DNA from: Methylovulum sp.
Lineage (GTDB): Bacteria > Pseudomonadota > Gammaproteobacteria > Methylococcales > Methylomonadaceae
DNA: 64,000 nucleotides
Direction: 5' to 3'
Assembly (NCBI GenBank): GCA_030653435.1
Contig: JAURZI010000076.1
Span: forward strand, 1 to 64,000
Below are positions 57,990-64,000 of this stretch, piece by piece (position 1 is the first letter of the stretch; each line of letters starts with the position of its first letter). A program made the translations under genes and the position numbers. Below the pieces are notes generated by a model. That model made no database searches, was not told where the DNA came from, and saw only the letters and a list, made by a program, of their open reading frames with translations.

Positions 57990-58465
57990 TAGTTTTCCAG
58001 GTTTTTAAACAGGCTGACCATTTCTATGGCGGATAACGCGGCTTCCGCGCCTTTATTGCCGGCTTTGGTTCCTGCACGCTCTATCGCCTGTTCTATCGTA
58101 TCAACGGTCAGCACACCAAAGCTGACCGGCACATCATATTGCAGCGACACGTGCGCCAAGCCTTTAACGCATTCGCCTGCGACATATTCAAAATGCGGGG
58201 TGCCTCCACGTATCACCGCGCCTAACGCGATAATCGCATCATACTTTTTGCCTGCGGCGATGCGTTGCACGACCATGGGCAATTCAAATGCGCCAGGCGC
58301 TTTGACCAGATGGATGTCGTCTTTTTCTGCGCCATGACGCAGCAACGCATCAATGGCGCCAGCTTCCAATTGTTCCACGATAAAACTGTTAAAACGGGAC
58401 GCGACTAGGCAGAATTTACCGCCTTGCGCGGAAAAAATTCCTTCAAAGGTTTTTATTTTCGACAT
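57989..58465 (-). CDS. ribH: 6,7-dimethyl-8-ribityllumazine synthase
   Basis: 158 residues. [56 protein letters not shown] (catalytic His near 90) and [14 protein letters not shown] are typical. Condenses the ribityl-uracil with 3,4-DHBP in riboflavin synthesis. Located between ribBA and nusB. Confidence 0.97.
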   Translation of the reverse strand: MSKIKTFEGIFSAQGGKFCLVASRFNSFIVEQLEAGAIDALLRHGAEKDDIHLVKAPGAFELPMVVQRIAAGKKYDAIIALGAVIRGGTPHFEYVAGECVKGLAHVSLQYDVPVSFGVLTVDTIEQAIERAGTKAGNKGAEAALSAIEMVSLFKNLEN

Positions 58466-58498
58466 TATGTTTCTCTACAGACATTATTGATATAAATC

Positions 58499-59602
58499 TC
58501 AACCCACATGCTCGGCAACTTCCAGATCAAATCCGGATAAGCCCACATATTTTTTCTGCGTACCCAGCACTTTCAATTTGTGCACGCCCAAGTCAGCCAA
58601 TATTCTGGCACCGGTGCCGGTCATGCGCCAGTCCGTTGCATTAAGCGCTTGCACAGCGCTTTTGATGCCGTTATCTTCCAGCCGATAGCGATGGATGAGC
58701 TCCACCAACGCCTTATTACTTTCCGTTTGTCTGACGACCACCAGCACGCCGCGGCCTTCATCGGCTATTTTCTGCATGGCTTCACGTATTGAAACCGTGC
58801 TGTCACTGCGTTTTGACGCAAAAAGATCGTCCAGTAAATTCCGTGCATGAACCCTGACCAGAACCGGCTCATCGCCGGAGACTTGGCCCATAACCAGCGC
58901 CAGATGCAGATTATTGTCATGCTTGTCCTGGTACGCATAAAGACGAAAATCGCCAAAATCTGTCGGATAAGCGCATTCGCTGACGCGCTCCAGCGTGTTT
59001 TCATGCTGGATACGGTAATGGATCAAATCGGCAATCGTACCGATTTTAAGATTGTGCTGCTCGGCAAAGACTTCCAGATCAGGCAGCCTGGCCATCGAGC
59101 CGTCTTCATTAAGTATTTCAACGATGACGGCCGCGGGTTCGACGCCGGCCAACCTAGCCAAGTCGCAGCCCGCTTCGGTATGTCCGGAACGGCTTAAAAC
59201 GCCGCCGGACTTCGCCATTAACGGAAAGATATGCCCAGGCTGAACCAAGTCGTCGGCTTTGGCATCCTTTGCTACAGCGCATTGCACGGTACGCGCCCTG
59301 TCCGCCGCCGAAATGCCGGTCGTGACGCCGGTTGCCGCCTCGATGGATACGGTAAAATTGGTTGAATGCGCCGTCTTGTTTTCATTGGTCATCAACGGCA
59401 GGCGTAACTGCTGGCAACGTTCACTGGTCAAGGTCAGGCAAATCAGGCCGCGACCGTAACGCGCCATGAAATTAATATCTTCCGGGCGCGTAAAAGCTGC
59501 CGCCATGACCAGGTCGCCCTCATTTTCACGGTCTTCATCATCCATAATGATGACCATTTTGCCCTGGCGTAAATCGTCTATGATTTCTTCAATGGTGTTC
59601 AT
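58499..59602 (-). CDS. ribB: 3,4-DHBP synthase with degenerate GTP cyclohydrolase II domain
   Basis: 367 residues. The RibB part (1-205) is complete: MDDEDRENEGDLVMAA and RSGHTEAGCDLARLAGV. The C-terminal RibA-like part lacks the zinc cysteines of GTP cyclohydrolase II: where active enzymes read SxRCDC after a CLTGD-type motif, this protein reads VRVHARNLLDDLFASKRSD. So it is probably a RibB with a pseudo-RibA tail, a known arrangement in gammaproteobacteria. A separate ribA is expected elsewhere. 33 bp before ribH. Confidence 0.92.
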   Translation of the reverse strand: MNTIEEIIDDLRQGKMVIIMDDEDRENEGDLVMAAAFTRPEDINFMARYGRGLICLTLTSERCQQLRLPLMTNENKTAHSTNFTVSIEAATGVTTGISAADRARTVQCAVAKDAKADDLVQPGHIFPLMAKSGGVLSRSGHTEAGCDLARLAGVEPAAVIVEILNEDGSMARLPDLEVFAEQHNLKIGTIADLIHYRIQHENTLERVSECAYPTDFGDFRLYAYQDKHDNNLHLALVMGQVSGDEPVLVRVHARNLLDDLFASKRSDSTVSIREAMQKIADEGRGVLVVVRQTESNKALVELIHRYRLEDNGIKSAVQALNATDWRMTGTGARILADLGVHKLKVLGTQKKYVGLSGFDLEVAEHVG

Positions 59603-59614
59603 GTGCCCTCAGGG

Positions 59615-60271
59615 TCAGTTAAAAAATCCGCTGTTTTGCAATAATGCTTCGGTAATACCACCACAGGGGTTAGCTGCCGCCTCGCCTTTCATCAGGCGCT
59701 CCATATATCGCGCCAAAATATCGACTTCCAGGTTCACCGGCGTGCCGACGACCGCATCGCCCAACGTTGTTTCGTTAAGCGTATGCGGAACGATATTGAC
59801 GCCGAAAACGGCGCCATTGACCTCATTGATGGTCAGGCTAATGCCGTTGATGCAGATAGAACCTTTTTCGGCGATGTATTTGGCTAAGTTGTCCGGCGCT
59901 TTAATGTTAAAACGCACGGAGCGTCCGTCCGGCTTTTTTTCCGTTACCTTGCCGATGCCGTCGACATGCCCGCTGACGATATGCCCGCCCATGCGCGTGC
60001 TCGGCGTCAATGCCAGTTCCAGGTTGACCCGCGTACCCGTTATTGCTGCACTGAGCGTGGTCCTGGACCAGGTTTCATTGGACACATCGGCGCAAAAATA
60101 ATGCGCGCCGAGTTCCACCGCCGTTAAACAAACGCCGTTGACGGCAATGCTGTCGCCCAGTTGCACATCGCTGAGCGCTAATTTTCCGGTGTCTATTTTC
60201 AAACGAAAATCGCCGGACTTGCGCTCGATGGCGGAGATTTTGCCTATGGCTAGGATGATGCCTGTGAACAT
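59615..60271 (-). CDS. ribE: riboflavin synthase, alpha chain
   Basis: 218 residues with the two homologous halves of the family: MFTGIILAIGKISAIE with GDSIAVNGVCLTAVE, and GGHIVSGHVDGIGKV with SICINGISLTINEV. Dismutates two lumazines to riboflavin. 12 bp before ribBA. About 160 bp of intergenic DNA, with no visible FMN riboswitch, separate it from ribD. Confidence 0.97.
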   Translation of the reverse strand: MFTGIILAIGKISAIERKSGDFRLKIDTGKLALSDVQLGDSIAVNGVCLTAVELGAHYFCADVSNETWSRTTLSAAITGTRVNLELALTPSTRMGGHIVSGHVDGIGKVTEKKPDGRSVRFNIKAPDNLAKYIAEKGSICINGISLTINEVNGAVFGVNIVPHTLNETTLGDAVVGTPVNLEVDILARYMERLMKGEAAANPCGGITEALLQNSGFFN

Positions 60272-60433
60272 GGTTGTTTAGCTTTATTCGTTGAATGAAG
60301 AATGCGTTTGTAGACTCAAGAACAGCGGCAGGTGAAGAGATCATGACATCACGCAATGTATTTAATACAAGTAAATCGCTATCGGCAGTTATGAGGTAAT
60401 GCGCTTTTTCGCTTTTATTTCATATTACATGGC

Positions 60434-61528
60434 TCAATAACCGTTACCTGCCTGTGGTTCTAGTGTCAAACGCAAATCCCCGCCCACCTGCCTGACATCC
60501 AATAATTTCAAGTCTTTTTTATCCGCCATCGCCGTCACACCTGGCAGGTGAAACAATCCGCGCCCTTGATCGCCCAACACGGAAGGCGCCATATAAACCA
60601 CCAATTCATCGAGCAAATTTGCCGTCAATAACGCACCGTTAAGCACCGCACCGGCTTCAACCAATACCTCGTTAATTTTTTGTTCGGCTAAAAAACGCAA
60701 GACCTCGTGCAAATCCAGGCGACCGTTTTTATCGGGCAAACGGTAGATTTCAAATCCTGCTTGCTGCAATGCCTGTTGCTTAGGCTCATTGTCCGAACAG
60801 GTCAGGATTAATGTCCGCCCCGGCAACTTAGCCATTTGCACATGAGACGACATTTGTAACTGCGTATCCAGAACTACGCGCACCGGCTGTACGACATCGA
60901 AATCCACCCGCGCTGTCAAGGCCGGATCGTCGGCCAGTACCGTGTTAATGCCGGTTAAAATCGCCGAACTCTCCGCCCTCAATCGTTGTACATCGGCGCG
61001 CGCGCAGACTGAGGTAATCCACTGACTTTCGCCGGACGCCATTGCGGTACGGCCATCCAGGCTCATCGCCAGCTTGCTGCGTACAAACGGACGGTTTTCG
61101 GTCATCCTTTTAATAAAGCCCCGATTCAGCAAGCGGGCATCGGCTTCCAGTATGCCGACGACAACATCGCAACCTGCCGCTCTAAGCTTGTCCAGGCCTC
61201 GGCCTGAAACCAAGGGATTCGGGTCCTGCATCGCCGCAACCACGCGACTGACACCGGCTGCTATCAGCGCATCGCAGCACGGCGGCGTTTTGCCGTGATG
61301 GCTGCAAGGTTCTAATGTGACATAAGCGGTTGCGCCTTTGGCGTCCGGCACGGTTTTTAACGCCTCGACTTCGGCATGCCCCAGTCCTGATCTGGCATGC
61401 CAGCCTTCGCCGATGATGGCATCATCCCTGACCAGCACACAGCCGACCCTAGGGTTGGGGTCGGTGGTATAACGGCCGTTGTTGGCGAGTTGTAGCGCCC
61501 GCGCCATATAAAAAGCGTCTGAGCTCAT
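60434..61528 (-). CDS. ribD: bifunctional riboflavin deaminase/reductase
   Basis: 364 residues. Deaminase part (1-145) has HAEVEAL and [17 protein letters not shown] (zinc His and Cys ligands). Reductase part (about 146-364) has [22 protein letters not shown] and [12 protein letters not shown]. Catalyses the second and third steps of riboflavin synthesis. Overlaps the nrdR stop by 4 bp. Confidence 0.97.
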   Translation of the reverse strand: MSSDAFYMARALQLANNGRYTTDPNPRVGCVLVRDDAIIGEGWHARSGLGHAEVEALKTVPDAKGATAYVTLEPCSHHGKTPPCCDALIAAGVSRVVAAMQDPNPLVSGRGLDKLRAAGCDVVVGILEADARLLNRGFIKRMTENRPFVRSKLAMSLDGRTAMASGESQWITSVCARADVQRLRAESSAILTGINTVLADDPALTARVDFDVVQPVRVVLDTQLQMSSHVQMAKLPGRTLILTCSDNEPKQQALQQAGFEIYRLPDKNGRLDLHEVLRFLAEQKINEVLVEAGAVLNGALLTANLLDELVVYMAPSVLGDQGRGLFHLPGVTAMADKKDLKLLDVRQVGGDLRLTLEPQAGNGY

Positions 61529-61977
61529 TTGTTTTGCAGATGCGCGATCATATCGGTGAACTCGCTGACATCCTGAAAACTGCGGTAAACAGACGCGAAA
61601 CGCACAAAAGCGACATGATCCAGCACACTTAATTCTTTCATGACTTTTTCGCCCAGCTCTTGGGCTGTTATTTCCCTTTCGCCCAACGCCCGCAATTCTT
61701 TTTTTATCCTGCTAAGCGCCGTCTCAATTGCATCACTATCCACAGGCCTTTTTTCCAAAGCTTTGAGCATGCCCGAACGCAGCTTGTTTTCATCAAAAGG
61801 CTCACGGATACCGTCACGCTTGACTACGCGCGGCATAGTCAATTCGGCTGCTTCAAAGGTAGTAAACCTTTCTTTGCACGCATTGCATTCACGCCGGCGG
61901 CGGACCTGGTCGCCGTCATTCGCCAGTCTGGAATCGAGAACCCGTGTGTCGTGCGCCGCACAAAACGGACATCGCAT
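61525..61977 (-). CDS. nrdR: transcriptional repressor NrdR
   Basis: 150 residues. N-terminal zinc ribbon ([15 protein letters not shown] and [12 protein letters not shown]) and an ATP-cone ([24 protein letters not shown]). Represses ribonucleotide reductase genes according to the bound nucleotide. First gene of the minus-strand nrdR-ribDE-ribBA-ribH-nusB-thiL-pgpA run. Confidence 0.97.
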   Translation of the reverse strand: MRCPFCAAHDTRVLDSRLANDGDQVRRRRECNACKERFTTFEAAELTMPRVVKRDGIREPFDENKLRSGMLKALEKRPVDSDAIETALSRIKKELRALGEREITAQELGEKVMKELSVLDHVAFVRFASVYRSFQDVSEFTDMIAHLQNK

Positions 61978-62207
61978 AAAACTTAAGCCCCTGTTTTTAG
62001 ATACCGAAAAGAATCGGCCTTCATATTCAAAACTGCTGATTCTATAACATTTCTGTGTGTCGGCATTTTTTTATTTGTACCCGGCTGTTACATCTGGGTT
62101 TATGGCTACGTTGCGTGTCGGCATGGCATATCGTTTTCCGCAGGTGCTACGGGGCGTTGTGGAAGGGCTAACATCTTCGGTTTTTAAACCGGGCGGCAAC
62201 ATTTCGA

Positions 62208-63194
62208 TTAGCCGATGATGGTAATCCAATCGCTTAGGTGGGTTATGGTTATCGGCAAGGCCTTGGTTAATGAATCGATCATACCCGCAGTATCATGTAG
62301 GTTGATGCGCCCGTTGATCCTGAATTGGCGCAAACTGTCATCCTTAAAAATCACGACGCCATTCCGGTAACGTTGCACCTGATCGAGCGCATCGCCCAAT
62401 GGGGTGTCCTGAAACACCAGATAACCGTCCAGCCACGAACTGGCCAGGGCCGGGCCAGGATTGCTGGTTTTGCTGAGTGTTGCTTTGTTGACCAAGGCGC
62501 TATCGTGGTCATGCAAAATGACCGATTCTTGCCAGCGAACATGGTTAGTGACTTCTACCCGGCCGGACACGACGGTAATTGCGTCGCTGGCGGCCTGGGT
62601 ATGGACAAAGAATCGCGTCCCCAGTACGCGGGTCGCGGAGTGGCTTGCATAAACAATAAAAGGGCGGCGTGCATCGGGCTGCACATCAATATAAGCTTCA
62701 CCTTTAAACAACTCAACTGTGCGTTGGTCATCGCTCATGGTCACGGCAAACGCACTGTTGGTGTTCAGGGTAATTACCGTGCCGTCAGCAAGGTGCACGG
62801 TTTGTTGCCGGCCTACGACTGTCGAATAATCGGCCTGGAATAAAACGGTCAATTCGGTCTGGAAGATAAACAATAAGGCAACGCAGGCAGCCATCAGCAA
62901 GGGTTTTGGCCAGTAAGGGACGGAAGCTTGTTGGGGTGGACGCTGTGACGAAAGGCCGCCGGTTCTGCTGGCTTGCTTTAATTGGACGCCGTTCCATAGC
63001 ATAGAGATTTCATGATAGGCTAGACTATGGGCTTCATCCTGGGCCAGCCAATGCTCAAACGCTAGTTTTTCTTGGTCAGATACCTGTCCAGTCCGTAACC
63101 GTGCAAACCAACTGGCAGCCTGCCCGTCAACCCGGTCTGTAAGCTCTGCTTCAGCTTGGGTAGGGTGCCGCTGGGTTTCGTCAATATCATTCAT
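62208..63194 (-). CDS. FecR-family anti-sigma/signal transducer
   Basis: 328 residues. N-terminal DUF4880-like cytoplasmic part with WFARLRTGQVSDQEKLAFEHWLAQDEAH, one membrane helix (about 100-118) and a periplasmic FecR domain (VVGRQQTVHLADGTVITLNTNSAFAV, VLGTRFFVHTQ, VVSGRVEV, LDGYLVFQDTPLGDALDQVQRY). Normally an ECF sigma factor (FecI) is encoded directly upstream and a TonB-dependent receptor downstream. Neither is seen here, so it is an orphan or the sigma gene was lost. Confidence 0.88.
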   Translation of the reverse strand: MNDIDETQRHPTQAEAELTDRVDGQAASWFARLRTGQVSDQEKLAFEHWLAQDEAHSLAYHEISMLWNGVQLKQASRTGGLSSQRPPQQASVPYWPKPLLMAACVALLFIFQTELTVLFQADYSTVVGRQQTVHLADGTVITLNTNSAFAVTMSDDQRTVELFKGEAYIDVQPDARRPFIVYASHSATRVLGTRFFVHTQAASDAITVVSGRVEVTNHVRWQESVILHDHDSALVNKATLSKTSNPGPALASSWLDGYLVFQDTPLGDALDQVQRYRNGVVIFKDDSLRQFRINGRINLHDTAGMIDSLTKALPITITHLSDWITIIG

Positions 63195-63532
63195 AATATC
63201 ATTTTACATGAATTGTGAACTATGCACGATGCTTAGGCATGTTGTAAATGCGGGCTCGGATAACATTTGTCCACTCCGGCGCTTCTAAGGCTTGATTGCA
63301 TTTTGTGGGGTATCGCATGCTTGGAAATCCGACATAAAATACTGGACGTACTTGACGACATTCGGTTTTGCCGCTAACAACGGTATGATAGGACCAGTGC
63401 ACGGCGTAAACCGCCCCGTTTTGACATTAGTTTTGATGGGACCGTGCTGGGGGGCATATCAGCGCCCTGTTGCTTGACTTGGCGAAGAATGTCCATGCCG
63501 AAAAATGATGCGTTAATGTGTAGGGCGACTTA
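63195..63532. other. intergenic region between divergent genes
   Basis: No sigma-factor gene or other credible coding sequence lies here. It must contain the promoters of the FecR-like gene (minus) and the sensor gene at 63533 (plus). No clear boxes or hairpins stand out. Confidence 0.4.
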
Positions 63533-64000
63533 ATGAAGCGACAAAAATTCAACGACCTTCCTATCACCGACAAGCTTAGGCGTTTGCAAGCGGTTACCGT
63601 TGGCTTGGCGTTGGTGTTCACGTTATTGCTGAGCAGCCTTACGGAATTCTGGGAAGAGCGGCGGCAAATGTTGGCCGATGCCGATTCAACCGGCAATATG
63701 ATAGGTTTTAATGCCGCCGCAGCGTTACTGTTCAATGATAGCAAATCGGCTGGCGATATTCTGGCGGCATTGCACAGCAAGCCCGTCATCATTAGCGCAC
63801 AGCTATACACGCTCAATGGTGCGCCCTTTGCCCACTACAACGCAGAATACAGTGATGATTCATTAGGTGTTGCGTTGCCCGCCTCATTAGCCGACGCCGA
63901 AAGCCAGGCGCAGCAAAACCGTATCGCAGAGCTGTCCCATATCGCCATTCAAACGATCAGTCATAATGGCGAGGCGGTGGGTTATTTAGGCTTAGTCATA
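63533..64000 (+). CDS. CHASE8-type membrane sensor, 3' end beyond window
   Basis: 156 codons are present and the gene continues past the window. One membrane helix (about 20-42) is followed by a periplasmic segment that resembles CHASE8: ADSTGNMIGFNAAAALLFNDSKSAGDILAALHSKPVIISAQLYTLNGAPFAHY. Such sensors carry HAMP plus a histidine kinase, GGDEF or MCP output, but the output domain is not in view. Confidence 0.75.
   Translation, partial: MKRQKFNDLPITDKLRRLQAVTVGLALVFTLLLSSLTEFWEERRQMLADADSTGNMIGFNAAAALLFNDSKSAGDILAALHSKPVIISAQLYTLNGAPFAHYNAEYSDDSLGVALPASLADAESQAQQNRIAELSHIAIQTISHNGEAVGYLGLVI

Noticed and set aside
62325-62843. 172-residue plus-strand frame inside the FecR-like gene
   Set aside because: Antisense shadow with no family features.

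Overview
This window looks like the chromosome of a motile gammaproteobacterium. The housekeeping gene orders are typical of that class: tRNA-fMet-rimP-nusA-infB-rbfA-truB-rpsO-pnp, nrdR-ribD-ribE-ribBA-ribH-nusB-thiL-pgpA, and gshB-tonB-yqgE-ruvX-pyrR-pyrB-pyrX. FleQ, a SiaA/B/C-type module, a ba3-type oxidase and many c-di-GMP and chemotaxis proteins fit a Methylococcales (methanotroph)-like lineage, but no diagnostic methane-oxidation gene lies in the window, so the order is inference.

Region by region. 0.1-4.5 kb: a chemotaxis-like operon with an Hpt/HATPase kinase (5' end possibly broken), a mini-MCP, two CheX-like proteins sharing a C-terminal GELELF tail, and a CheY. 4.8-6.5 kb: a small PstS-like periplasmic protein and a porin with a C10 tract in front of it. 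6.5-7.6 kb: insertion-sequence debris. 7.9-11.0 kb: ba3-type cytochrome oxidase with a dihaem cytochrome c. 11.1-13.3 kb (minus strand): a SiaC/SiaB/SpoIIE-phosphatase partner-switch module whose phosphatase carries a soluble CBS-like sensor. 14.5-20.1 kb (minus): pyrimidine genes, ruvX, yqgE, tonB and gshB. 20.3-20.7 kb: ribosomal proteins L28 and L33. 21.1-23.5 kb: a permuted ATP-grasp/alpha-E pair. 23.8-30.8 kb: an MCP, a CBS-GGDEF-EAL protein, purB and a GGDEF protein. 30.8-33.7 kb: fliK and the flagellar master regulator fleQ.

34.0-42.8 kb is the most novel part. It is a tightly packed, apparently single operon of seven genes: a Mop-domain protein, an unknown protein, a DRE-TIM aldolase with an extra C-terminal domain, a HAD phosphatase, an acylneuraminate-type cytidylyltransferase, an SGNH-like/GT61 glycosyltransferase fusion, and an SGNH-like paralogue. 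It follows fleQ directly and has a well-matched sigma-54 (-24/-12) promoter in front. I infer a flagellum-linked pathway that makes, CMP-activates and transfers an unusual acidic sugar, using a pyruvate-type aldolase instead of a NeuB/PseI synthase.

42.8-44.6 kb: an IS630-type mini-element flanked by TA, and a sulfatase gene switched out of frame by a G12 tract. 45.0-47.1 kb: a TPP riboswitch and thiC. 47.1-62.0 kb (minus): the translation/RNA and riboflavin blocks. 62.2-64 kb: an orphan FecR-like protein and the start of a CHASE8-type sensor cut by the window end.
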